Below, piece after piece: positions 8,736 to 19,881 of a stretch of DNA of 64,000 bases. The notes below the pieces were generated by a model. That model ran no database searches. It had not been told where the DNA came from and was given only the letters and a program-made list of their open reading frames with translations. The translations under genes and the position numbers were made by a program. Origin of the DNA: Schizochytrium sp. TIO01 (lineage: Eukaryota; Sar; Bigyra; Thraustochytrida; Thraustochytriidae). The stretch covers positions 914,247-978,246 of the forward strand of contig SMSO01000037.1 in assembly GCA_004764695.1 (NCBI GenBank), written 5' to 3'. Each line of letters opens with the position of its first letter. Positions within the stretch are counted from its first letter, which is position 1.

Positions 8736-11700
8736 TTTATAAGAGACTTGTTTTTTCGTTTCGCACACTGATAAACTGTAGAAAGGGCTTAGCACTCCTA
8801 GAATTTGTTTTCTAACCTTTTAAATACAACGTACCATAGCACTAATTACTTCTTTCTATTAGGCACTGCTATTCCTACTTGTTTGCTGCTTGTTTTATCA
8901 ACCTGAGAAGGAAGTCTTTAAATTGATAGCAAAGCATTAATAAAACATACCTTTAAAAATCACTATGCGAGAACCATGAAGCCTACGCGTCCTCATCAAT
9001 CTCGTTATGGTGCATAAGAACTTGTTCTCTTCTCATCATCTCTTAATGTTGTGATTAAATTAGAATTACACTGAAAGTCAATTTTCAAAAAAAATGAAAG
9101 AACAGTAGGTACTTGGACTGAAAAAGGTTTATGTTTTTAACATGAGAATAGCAAGTAGAAAAGAAGTAAAACTGGAAAGAAAAGAGAAAAGGGTAAAAAT
9201 AGAAAGAGTACAATCTGGCCATGAAAACGGGGCGCACTCTACGCTCAGCCAGCTGTCAATGTCAGCGGCGACATTGGCATGTGGTTTGGCCTCAGGCCCA
9301 GCTACTAGCTTTCACGAGCAGCTGTCGCTCGGCACGCTCTGGACGTCATCGAGGCTTTAGAGTTTGGTTTCCTGCAACCTTCTAACTTTCCGATTCCAGG
9401 CACGTCCGCCGAAATCATCGCAGCGCATACATGCGAAACTGTCTGTGACACGCGCTGCAAAAGGTATTCGGAATTAGCGCTCCTATCATAAAATGTATGG
9501 ACCTAGTGCATTAATGTATCATCTTAGTTACGTGCTACCCACGCATGGATGTCCCACTAGCTTCAGAAGGCAAGTGTTTGAGAAGAGGTCATGATTCGAG
9601 CGTGGTGTCGGGACGGGACGGCTAAGAGTTGCAATTCTAAAATCACTTTCATTAAACTAAAAAATGAATAAAAAAATAAAGTTAAAAAAAAAAATGATCG
9701 TACATCTTCTCTATTCTGTCGTTCTGTCTCCTTACATCAGTAGATCGGTGAAAGGCATCCTGCTTGTTTCCATTGTTTCCACATCGAAGCTTCATAAGGA
9801 CATAGCAGATGGAGGCAAACTTGTATAGAGAACCACGCTTTGCTAGCAATCATCATAGAAACGACTAAAAATTCTTAATCCGCACCTGCAAGGAAGCTAA
9901 AATTGCCAAACCATAATGTCTCCCGGTTACGATCGCCTCGCATTGTCCAGGTCATGTTTAAGTCCACGTCCGCACATATCAGGCTCGTTCTCTTTTGTGC
10001 AAATAGTTCGACTCGTGTCAGCTTCCCGTTCTTGTCGATCATTTGTTGCCCCAGAATTGAACGAAAGGGCCAAAAGACAGACTTTGTTCTGCACGTGCAA
10101 GTGGGGACGTGTGATATCTGTCTCTATACTATACACTATAGCAGCCCCTATATCATAGCGTGTCTTTCACTTCCACTTCCATCATTACATTTGAGTAGTA
10201 GGCACCTACATAGCATAGTGCTAATTAGCTTCCTGGTAGGAGTTTGTTGATCCTTTTACTTTGCTGTTTCTCTTTCGCGAAGCAGAAAGTATTTTGTTCA
10301 AGGCAGGTAGTGCTGAAGATAGCCATCGATACCAATCATCGCAATGAAAATGTTTATGCCGAGCCTGAACTATGAGAAGTTGGACTACAACAAAACTCGG
10401 GAAGGCATTGGAAACAAGCACAGGAACCGGAAGTGAAAGTCAATAGGTCGAGCCAATAATCTCAAGGCTCAAGGCCCTCTATCCAGTCAATCAGGATGCA
10501 ATGTATGAGTATCAGAGGGCCTCGAAGGGCAGCCTGAGCAGAGGCCGACAATGATCTCGGAGGCATGGACCACGACGCATCTGCATTGAAGAATCGGAAG
10601 AGGGCAGAGCACTCGCTGGAAAGCGAACTAACGAGCCTCGAGCAGACGTACGCACTATAAATAAAAATCGTTCTTAGGCCGGTTCTCTCGCCGTCAGGGC
10701 CAACCGAGGCGTGCAAAAGAGGCGCAGGAGAGCTCTTTCTGTGCAAGCGCCGAGTCGAGTTGAAAGTCGTTCGTCAGGTCAGACTCATTCGGCTTGGCAA
10801 GGGTGGCGAAATGCGGCTCGTGAAACTGGGTGAGCGCGACGACTTTCTCGAGTGCTTCTGCTGCGCGGGGGGGGGTTGGCCTGTTTCTCTCGTGGCGTTT
10901 ATTTATTTCCAATCTGCAAATGGTTGTCTTGTTTTTATAAAACGATGCCTGGGGAACAAGACCAACTCAACTTGGTCTACATCATGAACTTGATCTGGAT
11001 CATGAACTTGATCACAAATTGCTGTGGCTAGCTCAACGTCTGTTTATCCTCATAGTTGTAGATCTTGCTTGGAGTCGGGTGGTGATGGGCAATAATGGTG
11101 AATCGCCCACATCGAGACTCCCAGCCACAATAGTCTTGGCCACGTTCAAGAGACTAACTTCAAGTGCTGGGCTTACATCACAGAATTGAAGCAAGTCGAG
11201 GAGATGGTGAATTATGTCAAATGTTATACTTGTCAGCCAGCTCGAGCTGGGTAAGCCCCAGCACTCTTTCAAGCACCTCCTTCCAGACAATTTAATCCCT
11301 GGATCGATATTTCGTATTGCTAGAGAAAGACGGCGATGACTCATACGATAATTGTAATCATTATCCCTGCGAGTGCTTTTTTACGAGTCGTCTTGTCGGT
11401 GCTTTGATTGACTACTCCGTCGCGTCAAAGGGTGGACGGACCCTCGAGGTGAAACTCCATTCCCCAGCGTCGAGGCTGCGAGGCTGCGAGTGCTATCTTG
11501 AAAGAAAGTCTTTCCTACCTGGGTCGGCGAGGCGTGGGTGGGCTCGTTGAACCACATTTTGCTTGCTTTCGAATGGCGATTGAGTGCAATGCCAGTGAGC
11601 AAAATGCTAAAAGCTCGGCAGCAGTGAATAAAACACATGATATACACCCGCAGGCGGTCAACGTTAGGAATATAATATTAATTAAGAGGGGTAATATGGG

Positions 11701-12783
11701 AGTATTTGTAAATTATGAAAGACCTGTTGAGGCAAATTACAATACTCGCTTCTCTCGCGAGTTTGAGCTTTCGCGTGACGCCACAGCATACCGGATAAAG
11801 AAAGATCGGAGCTATCGCCTCATCTTGTCTGTTGGCATTTGGCTGATACCCTGATCTTGGAGCCCGATGGAAAATCGAGACTCCGAGTTTCTCTTTTGAT
11901 TGATTTCAGACTTTTTTTGAAAGAATCTTTTTAAATCAAAAGAAGTAAAATAGTAGAACAAAAAAAGTAGAAGTGTTTCTGAATGGTGAAAAACAAAAAG
12001 CAGGCTGAACCTGTGAAACTCCATGAGAAAGACCCCCTGGACATGACTTGGAGGTCGGGTCTCGACCACACTGAGCTCCTCTATAAGATGTTTCTCACGT
12101 TCTACTTGAACCGCAATCAGTCATCAATGTCACCTCCATGCGTGGGTTGTCAATCAGATTGATTGCTAGTTCCATGAAGGAGTAATTTGTTATTTGAAGC
12201 AGAGACAGTCCACCTCGACCTGACACCAGGACCTCACGGTGGAAGACCCACCCGAGGTACAATTTTGAACTAGGACGAGATTGAAGCTGCTCACAGCTGA
12301 CGCTTATCCAAGACATTGGTAAGGGGAACCTAGGAGATGACTTAATCCAAGGTTGATTAGCTCAATTGATCCTATAGAGATATAGCTTGGCGTTGTATGA
12401 ACTTTGAGTTTGTAATTCAATTTTCAGTTGGCGAGAGAAAGCAAGCACTCACTCGTTGTCCACCAGCTCAAAATTTAAGCTTTTTGGGCAGATTCAAAGT
12501 TGTCCTTTAAAGTTATGTGAGAGTGCAAATCTTCGCTTAGGACTTACAATATAACATATAATGGTACCTGATCGTCTTCTTTCAAAGACAGGGATTGACA
12601 AGTGTGCAAGTAATAATCATTACTTTCATAGATGTTCAGAACATAAGGACCCTGCCTGTGTCTCCTTCATTCAAATAATTTATCGGTACACGACGAGACG
12701 AATATATGTAGGTTAGAGAATTTATTTGTCAGCAATTTTTCTGGAATACAATTGAGCTATTCTTAAGGGTGGACCAATAAAGT
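8736..12783. other. Gene-poor spacer with short coding-like frames
   Basis: About 4 kb between the small frame and the second importin-like gene. The first 1.2 kb and 11.6-12.8 kb are AT-rich with nothing recognisable. A GC-richer block at 10.5-11.0 kb contains an interrupted coding-like frame on the plus strand (see the separate entry). A 9-G run lies near 10867. A short direct duplication of a 15-mer (ATCATGAACTTGATC) lies near 10980-11010. Other frames here lack codon-like composition. Confidence 0.4.
10496..10987 (+). pseudogene. Possible interrupted gene remnant
   Basis: A single phase beginning with ATG at 10496 is coding-like over 490 bp but contains TGA at 10535 and TAA at 10658 before ending at TGA 10985. 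The middle part has a charged helical stretch (ALKNRKRAEHSLESELTSLE), coiled-coil or bZIP-like. The last part is hydrophilic, then Cys-rich and hydrophobic. It could be a relic, or chance openness of GC-rich DNA. No family is assigned. Confidence 0.22.
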
Positions 12784-15006
12784 CTATAGTGATGGTGATG
12801 ATGAAATAGAATCTGTGTCATGACTATTTTGAAGTTCGTCTGGGCGACACCAGCTCATTTCGTCTTCAGAAAGCGAAAGGGCTTCCCAAAATGGTGAAGT
12901 GCGAGCAGCAAGCTGCAAAAGCTCTTCGCTTGATTCCGATACTCCAGCGATATCCCCACGGGCCCATACGAGCAACACCTCCAGTAAATCAACGCGACGC
13001 AAAACATACATTGGAGGATCTTCGTGCTGGCCATTTATCGGATTCACCAATGGCATCTCAGCAAACGAGGAACGTAAAAGTATCAACAAAGCATTGAGAA
13101 AACTCCAAGGACTAAGTGATGTCAGGTCATTCGGGTCAAATGTGACAAGAAAATCAGCAAGTGCTGACACACTACCTACTAGAAGCAGCTGGTCTATTTG
13201 CTCTGGGGTTCCTGCATTTGCCATGTTGGAAATGCAGTATGCAACCTCCACAGCTAGGTCCATTGAATATTGTCCCATTTGCAAAATTGCCTGTGCTGGT
13301 ACCTCTGAGTCAAGCAGAACCTGTACCTGAGCTTCACTGCCGGCACTTATGTTGCTTAGAACCCACAGTGCTTCTTTTCGTACTGCGCGTGTTTTATGTG
13401 AAATGAGACTTGGCAAGACTTCAAGAAGCCCAACATCAAAGACAAGCTGAGTTTGCTCGTCTGAGCCGAGGACTAAGTTGCCAATTACACGTAATGCAGG
13501 TGTAAGCTGAGGCTTGTCCTGGCAATTATTTACAATTTCCATCAGGGTTTCAAGGAGCAAAGGTCGACCAAGAACCTCATTTGCGCTATCTTGATTGCCA
13601 ATGTCGGTAATATAGGCTAGTACCCAGCAAGCGTCCATCACAACATCAGGATCATCATGCATGAGGACCGGTAGCAAAGGTTCAATTAGAGGCTTCGTCG
13701 TGGTCAACGGTGGTAATGGTTGCCTTCTACATAAGTTTGTCATAGCCCACACAAGGGTACGAAGGTTAGAGATCTGTAAATTGGGGCTAAGAAGATCAAG
13801 GTAATGTTCAACAATACCATGCGCAAAACATAAATCACGGAAGGATGCATTGTCTCCACTGATATTGCCTAATGCCCAAACAGCTTGAAAGGCAACGGCT
13901 TCATCTGGAAACTTCAGTAAACTTATGAGTGTGGGAATCGCTCCGGCTGAAACAATTTCAGATGTTTCCTCGTGCGTCCCACTAGATAAGTTTGTGATGA
14001 TCCAACAGGCCTCAAAAGCTAGTGACTGATAAGGATCTTGCAGAGAAATATTTTCAATAAGACCGAGCAGATCTACAATCATATCCTTTTCCTGAAGCAC
14101 TTGGCTAATGGGAGGATCGAATTCTGTACAGAGCAATGTTCGTAGCCCTACCAGTCCCCGAAGTTGCTGCATAACATCGTTTGATCTGATTAAGTCAGCA
14201 AGAGATGGTAGTGCACTTAGACAGTTTGCAAGACCGTTCCCTTTGACAGCGGTTCTTGAGCTCCAACTTGTACTAGATGACGATGTCATCACAAAGATCC
14301 TTCTCGGCACATTGACACTTGCTTGGCGTCTCAACCGTAAGCCTCGCAAACGTTCACTGACTCTCTTTTGTAGAGATGACCTTGGTTGTAGTAAAGTGAG
14401 CTTCTTCTCGGAGCTTGGTCTTATTGACGCCTTCCGCATTGGTCTCTTCACTCTTCTGTCGTAAAAGACATCATCCTCAGCGTCTACAAATCGAAACCCG
14501 GCTACCAAGTCCTCCAAATCCCCAAAGTTGGTTGGACTACTGCCAGGATAGTTATCTGCACTGCTGAAGTTGCCAGAATCGCTCGAAGTCCAGGTTTCCT
14601 CCTCCGTTAAGAAGCTGCTTCTTGCCCTCTGCAGGCGCTCTCGTGATCCCGAGCTGCTAATACTGCGTAGCTTCTTCGTTCTCATTGTGTTTCTTAGCTG
14701 CAGCCCAAGGCCTGCACCTCGATCCCTGGGCGCTGTCATCGTCATGGACTCACGAGAGCGCGCTTCTGCAACTCTATTTTCATTTCGCTCGCGCAGACTG
14801 CGCACGTGTGTGCTGTAGTGCACCGGGCTCTCTGCGTCCTCTTCATTAGAGCCACGGGTCTCAAGCCCTCTCGAAAGTAGAGCACCAGTCAGGCCTACGT
14901 TGTGAGAGGATCTCACCATGAATCGGTCGCTGGAGCTCGAGCTCCTCCTTTTCTCGTTTATGTTTCGGATTTGGTATGCGCGAATGACACATCTTTCCAT
15001 CCCCAT
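12784..15006 (-). CDS. Importin-alpha-like armadillo protein, copy 2
   Basis: A 740-residue relative of the gene at 1.7-3.7 kb. The N-terminal 250 residues are Ser/Arg-rich and disordered, with the KRVSERL motif at 214-220 matching KRVSKRL of copy 1 and followed by further basic residues. The solenoid starts near residue 265 and keeps most of the importin-alpha ladder: CWIITN, VWALGN, VWAMTN, CWVLAY, then RVIGN, LWVLSN and AYCISN. Both NLS-binding grooves may therefore be preserved, unlike copy 1. No classical IBB is visible. Upstream codons are open for four triplets to a TAG; the first ATG is at 15006, with another two codons in. Likely a nuclear-import cargo adaptor; the N-terminal basic motif might replace the IBB (inference). 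Confidence 0.87.
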   Translation of the reverse strand: MGMERCVIRAYQIRNINEKRRSSSSSDRFMVRSSHNVGLTGALLSRGLETRGSNEEDAESPVHYSTHVRSLRERNENRVAEARSRESMTMTAPRDRGAGLGLQLRNTMRTKKLRSISSSGSRERLQRARSSFLTEEETWTSSDSGNFSSADNYPGSSPTNFGDLEDLVAGFRFVDAEDDVFYDRRVKRPMRKASIRPSSEKKLTLLQPRSSLQKRVSERLRGLRLRRQASVNVPRRIFVMTSSSSTSWSSRTAVKGNGLANCLSALPSLADLIRSNDVMQQLRGLVGLRTLLCTEFDPPISQVLQEKDMIVDLLGLIENISLQDPYQSLAFEACWIITNLSSGTHEETSEIVSAGAIPTLISLLKFPDEAVAFQAVWALGNISGDNASFRDLCFAHGIVEHYLDLLSPNLQISNLRTLVWAMTNLCRRQPLPPLTTTKPLIEPLLPVLMHDDPDVVMDACWVLAYITDIGNQDSANEVLGRPLLLETLMEIVNNCQDKPQLTPALRVIGNLVLGSDEQTQLVFDVGLLEVLPSLISHKTRAVRKEALWVLSNISAGSEAQVQVLLDSEVPAQAILQMGQYSMDLAVEVAYCISNMANAGTPEQIDQLLLVGSVSALADFLVTFDPNDLTSLSPWSFLNALLILLRSSFAEMPLVNPINGQHEDPPMYVLRRVDLLEVLLVWARGDIAGVSESSEELLQLAARTSPFWEALSLSEDEMSWCRPDELQNSHDTDSISSSPSL

Positions 15007-16323
15007 TTCGTGACACAACCTCTAGAGAAAAATAGAACTTGTAAGTTTTTTATTCTTTTTAGTACTCATGCCTACTAGTTCCTGCCTAAGAGGTAATAGA
15101 GCATTGTCCATCAAAACGCAATTTATGCGACGACTAAAAGAGCAAAGAAAGAAGAAAATGTAAGAGAAGAAGTAGGTAGCAGAAGAGAGGTGAAACGACT
15201 TAGTGGGCAACTCGAAGTTTCCAGGCAGACCTCGAAATCGCCAGCTTATTATAGCTCATGTCGTCGAGCACAGCAGAAATCGCTAATCGCTCCTCTCCCT
15301 CTGTTTTGCCTGTACCTGGGGAGACACGATTCCATTTGGTAGTGCATCTGCCTGGTTTCATTTTGGTTTATGAAAGTAGTGAAGTACGGATGCTACATTT
15401 TAACCCTTACTAGGTCCTGATTGTTTGCATTCCATTCTCGGGCTCTTCATCGCAACCGAACACAAGGCGTTCTCTTCGCGAGGAGAGTTCGAGCTCTCCT
15501 CTCTAATACCCCCCGTCACGGGGAGATGCGCTTCCTTCAAGTTTGTCTGCATGCATTCCGGACTCTGCAACATGCAATCTGCAACCTGCAATTTTGATCG
15601 TAAAAGTAGGTACCAATGGCCTTTTTTATTTCTTTATTTAAAGTTGGAAATTTATTTCTTTATTTCTTTATGAGTTTTTATTTATTAAACTTGAAGCTAA
15701 GTAAGTTGCCTACAATATGGCTAATAGTCTATCTACTCGAAACTAGTAGCAGAGCACCACTACTAGCATCATAGCAGTACCCTAGAGAAGGGCACATGAG
15801 CGGGTTCCGCAAAGGTTCTGTATACGTTCTGTGTTGCGGCGGGACTAATTTGAAGCCTACCCATAGGTTGCTCTAGCAACTATGAATCGATGTGAAGGTC
15901 GATGCTCTTGCTGGAGAAGACACCAGGTTCTGCCAAGAGTTCAAGGAAGCTGCAAAGGACAGGGACGTTCAGCCACGGAGCTTAAGAACTAAGAAGCAGA
16001 GGGTCGCTTACGGAGTGCAGTGAACTTGTAAAGGGTCGCGGACTTCCTCTGATCTTACAGTGCTTTTATGTAAAGGTAACAAAAGGGCGAAGAGAAGATG
16101 AAAAGTGAGGCTCTGAAGAACCAAAAGCTACGCAGACGAACTCGAGAAGCAAAACCTCAATTAGGCTTGACAGCTGCACTGCGATTGGTGACAGCGCGAG
16201 AGGACTGCAACGTTGCGAATAAGAAGGGTAAAGTTGCGAAGAGAGTAGAGACCTGCGACACCAGATTGCTTAAGCACGTTTGGTTAGACGGCGCGAACGC
16301 AACAAGGATATTTTGCTAGAACC
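15007..16323. other. Divergent intergenic region
   Basis: A 1.3-kb spacer between two divergently oriented genes, presumably holding both promoters. It is AT-rich near 15600-15720 with TTTATT repeats. A 73-codon plus-strand frame ending at 16319 lies just before the next ATG but has no recognisable content and is probably 5' leader. No other gene is seen. Confidence 0.45.
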
Positions 16324-16731
16324 ATGTCGGCACTTGACTTTCGCTCGGGTATCTCTGGAGCTCTCCTTTGGGGCTCTACGGCATACATTCTTAACCAGCT
16401 CTTGCCTCTTACAAAGGACTCAGCGAGTGGAACTTCCGTTCTGAATGCTATGTACCTTGGCATGATCCCTACCGCCATCGCCACATATGAGATTTTCTCG
16501 CGGCTGAGCGGGGCCAACCCTAACGATGTGGATGGCTTGAGAGCTACTGCTGTTGGCCTTTCCACTGCTGCGGTGCTTGAAGGTCTCACCTTCTCCCTTG
16601 CGCCACAGCTGTATGGCGAAACTGCCCAGCAGCTCCGTACAAGTGGTGGTATCCTTTTGTGGGGCATTGGCGTATTCTGCGCAACTGCAGCCTGGCGCAC
16701 TCGCAACGCTTTGATGCAATACGGCAAGTAA
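16324..16731 (+). CDS. Small four-helix membrane protein
   Basis: A 135-residue protein with four hydrophobic segments at about 9-27, 38-61, 71-96 and 107-126 joined by short polar loops. The ATG context is ACCATGT. The glycine- and alanine-rich helices and overall size resemble small bacterial-type integral membrane proteins such as the DUF5367 group, but that link is tentative. No catalytic residues stand out. It is intronless and divergent from the second importin-like gene. Function unknown. Confidence 0.7.
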   Translation: MSALDFRSGISGALLWGSTAYILNQLLPLTKDSASGTSVLNAMYLGMIPTAIATYEIFSRLSGANPNDVDGLRATAVGLSTAAVLEGLTFSLAPQLYGETAQQLRTSGGILLWGIGVFCATAAWRTRNALMQYGK

Positions 16732-17725
16732 AGAACATTTAATCAGGGCACCTTGAAGCCCTTTGTTACATTTCATTTGCCGCAGTTGTGATCTACAATC
16801 CCAAGAAGAGATCTCTTCCCACCCAAACCTAACCTATATACCTGAACTTTCCCTTGTAGTATTGTAGTACAGCTGTAATTTCTTCACTTGATCAACATTC
16901 CCGTATTATTGTCCCGAGCTTCCTTGCTGAAAAGCATTTCACAGTGAGGGGTCATTGAAGTTGTCTTGAACATATTTTTTCCATCACAGTACATTTCCCT
17001 AGAATTAGCACAAGACTTGCCACATGATTTCCGACAATTTTGTTATAGATATAAACGATCTGCTTTCATGCAGACACGCTCCTCCCGGCCATTCCGCTTT
17101 GATCTCCCCCGGCAAACAGTCCTCTCTAGTCATTATAGGCAGCTATCAACCTCATGATGCCTTAAAGTCTTTGTTAAGTGCGCATACTTAGTGCTGCACT
17201 GCTCGTCTTTGAGGGAGAAAAACCTCCACGGAACAAAAATCTGACAATATATGAAGGGGCGTCTTATACATAAGCACCTATCTAAATCTAGTTTAAACCA
17301 GAAGTTGGTGGTAATCTGGACTTTACTCTAAGTGTCAAAAGAACAGGCTGATATACTCTGTAACTTTAAGAGAAACCAACACATTATTCACTGTTAACTT
17401 ATCCTAAAAACACATCAGTTCTCATTATATATATAAACTTAGAGAGCATTCACAAAGTTTTGTAAGGGGTATTGAAAACATGCTTGTATAGTACCATTCA
17501 AAAGAATAAGGTTCTTGATGTCTGGTTTCAATATTCAATTTGTTTTACCGTGAACGTGGCAGAACAAATAATTCAAATTGAAAATCAAAACGCGCACTTC
17601 AGACCGTGGTTTCTAGTATACTATGTATAATTTTTATCTTTATTTGTTCGAAGTACTAAAAAATAGGTTGAAATAAAAAAATCACAGTCTCAAAAGCGCA
17701 TCTGGCAGCAATAAGGTTGACTGCG
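16732..17725. other. AT-rich spacer before RFT1
   Basis: About 1 kb with no gene seen. It contains the 3' end of the small membrane protein transcript and the AT-rich upstream region of the RFT1-like gene. Confidence 0.45.
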
Positions 17726-19534
17726 ATGGGGGATACCAACGATGGTGCCACGCGTGCTGGCATCCTTGGGTCGGCGATGCGAGGCGCCTCGTTATTGGTG
17801 TCCGTGCAATTACTTTCCCGAGCCTTGACTTTTGTGCTTAATGTTGCCTTGACACGTCACCTTGAGGATCCTTCGTTGCTCGGCGTCTCTTCTGTGCAAC
17901 TCTATCTTCTATACACTGTTGTGCTCACGTTGGCTCGCGAAGGAGTGCGGCGCACATGTCTTCGAACCGCTGCTACGCGTTCCGAAACGGACGATATTTC
18001 GGAAGCGCAGCGATCGTCAGATCCGGCACTCTCCAAATCTTCCTCACCTGCAGAGCAAAACTTGAAAAGTTCCGCATCACGAACTCGTCAGGACCTTGTG
18101 AATTTAACATGGTGGGCAGTCATTGCAGGGTGGGTCGGTACACCACTTGCGTGCCAATGGTTCATATGGTCTGCTGATCCCAAGGCGCTGGAGACTATTC
18201 CTTTGAATGATTACGTACATTCGATTTACATTGTGGGTTTAGCGATAGCCATGGAACTCCTCAGCGAACCGATGTTTGTCGCTGCGCAAGGCCAGCTTGC
18301 TTATGGGAAAAGGTCGGCATTTGAAGCCATTGCAGTTACTGCACGGTGCTTAAGTACAATCTATTTTGCCGTATTCCTCCACATGGGGTTGCAAGCTTTT
18401 GCAATGGGATACCTTGCATATGCCTTAGCCTTGATCATTTGCTACGGGGTACACTTTATCAGGGAACCTACTGTGCCAGGTAACCCTACTTCAATTTGGG
18501 AGCTTCAATGTCTCGGGGATTTGGCTCCTAGCGATATGCTTCGGGTACGCGATGCAGGTCTGTTTAGGCTTGCTGCCAGCATGAGCTTTCAGCAAATTTG
18601 GAAGCTGGTGCTAGCAGAGGGCGAGAAAATGGTAATGGTGACACTTGCTACAGATGCCTCAGATCAAGCAGTATATGCACTAGTATTCAATCTTGGATCC
18701 CTGATCGCTCGTTTTGTCTTTTTGCCGATTGAAGAGACTGCCTTTGCCGTTTTTGGCAAGCTGAATGACCTTGCTTTACATAAAAAACAAGATGAAAACA
18801 TCAGTGAAACTCTCTCTGACGCTGCTGATGAAGATACTTCTGATCCGGCGGTAATGACTCCGCAAACCTTAGTGTCTTTATTGTGTCGTGCAATGACCCT
18901 GTTAGGCATGACCTTTGTAACATTTGGTCCTAGCTATTCTCACTTTCTCATCAGTTTTCTCTATGGGTCACGTTGGAGCGAACAAACCGCTGCTCCGGAG
19001 GTCTTGGGGTATTATTGCGTTTATGTACTTGCATTAGCTGTAAATGGAGTTACAGAAGCATACGTGCATGCTGTTGCTGACGATGCAACACTGCGTCGCT
19101 TTAATGGATGGCTGTTTCTTTTTTCTGTCATTTACTTAGGAAGCTCTGCGCTACTCGTGCCATATGGCGCACCTGGATTAATTCTTGCAAACTCAATTAA
19201 CATGGGTATGCGGGTGGCATTTAGTGTGCATTTCATCACAACTCAGCAACATGGCCAACACCATGAATTAGCAAAACATCGCGTAAACGTTGGCGATTTG
19301 TTTCCCCGCCTTGAATCAATCGTTGCTTTCCTTACCGCGGCTGCATTCGTTCATTTATCTTCTGCAAAAGTATACAATCGGTTTGCGTCCTGGACTCGCG
19401 CATTTCTTCATATTGGCGTAGGCGCCTCTCTACTAATAGGCTTGGTCGTTTTTCTAGGTTTTTTTGCAGAGCGCAATTTTGTCCGGACTGTACGAAAGCT
19501 GCGCGCAGAGATGCAGAAGTCGAAGCAAGCTTAA
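17726..19534 (+). CDS. RFT1: RFT1-like ER glycolipid flippase/assembly protein
   Basis: A polytopic membrane protein of 602 residues. It starts with the RFT1 signature region (about 20-75), including QLLSRALTFVLNVALTRHL and a following VQLYLLYTVVLTLAREGVRR, then a charged loop at 85-115 and many further membrane spans. The FGPSYSHFLISFLYGSRWS segment in the second half is also typical. RFT1 is required for lumenal supply of the Man5GlcNAc2-PP-dolichol precursor of N-glycosylation in the ER; whether it is itself the flippase is debated. The open frame begins at a TTG nine bases earlier, but the first ATG is 17726. The acidic insert near residues 360-385 is unusual but lies in a loop. Confidence 0.92.
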   Translation: MGDTNDGATRAGILGSAMRGASLLVSVQLLSRALTFVLNVALTRHLEDPSLLGVSSVQLYLLYTVVLTLAREGVRRTCLRTAATRSETDDISEAQRSSDPALSKSSSPAEQNLKSSASRTRQDLVNLTWWAVIAGWVGTPLACQWFIWSADPKALETIPLNDYVHSIYIVGLAIAMELLSEPMFVAAQGQLAYGKRSAFEAIAVTARCLSTIYFAVFLHMGLQAFAMGYLAYALALIICYGVHFIREPTVPGNPTSIWELQCLGDLAPSDMLRVRDAGLFRLAASMSFQQIWKLVLAEGEKMVMVTLATDASDQAVYALVFNLGSLIARFVFLPIEETAFAVFGKLNDLALHKKQDENISETLSDAADEDTSDPAVMTPQTLVSLLCRAMTLLGMTFVTFGPSYSHFLISFLYGSRWSEQTAAPEVLGYYCVYVLALAVNGVTEAYVHAVADDATLRRFNGWLFLFSVIYLGSSALLVPYGAPGLILANSINMGMRVAFSVHFITTQQHGQHHELAKHRVNVGDLFPRLESIVAFLTAAAFVHLSSAKVYNRFASWTRAFLHIGVGASLLIGLVVFLGFFAERNFVRTVRKLRAEMQKSKQA

Positions 19535-19881
19535 GATATAGCGCTGCCTGTCGAGTGTAAAGCACACGCACAAAAAGACATAAAGAAAGAAGCAGAAGAG
19601 AGGGCTGCGGTTTCAAGGACATGACTCTGTTCGGACCATTTTGTAGAATATTTTTTTCGTCAAGAACACAAATCTATCATTATTTGCTATATTATAAAAT
19701 ATAAAAGTTTGATTGAAAGAAAGGATCGAAACAAGCATTATAAATTGATTTATTCATATTTCATCTATATACGTTGGAGCAATCTTCAAAGCTACCGTCT
19801 ATACAAGGCCAAGTCCAGATTTGTTTCAAGGATTTTCAAGCAACCATTACATGTATGCGACGCTACACATGTGCAGCATCA

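Noticed and set aside
9142-9360. 72-codon plus-strand frame, Lys/Arg/Glu-rich start
   Set aside because: No family, no conserved pattern, AT-rich surroundings; likely chance.
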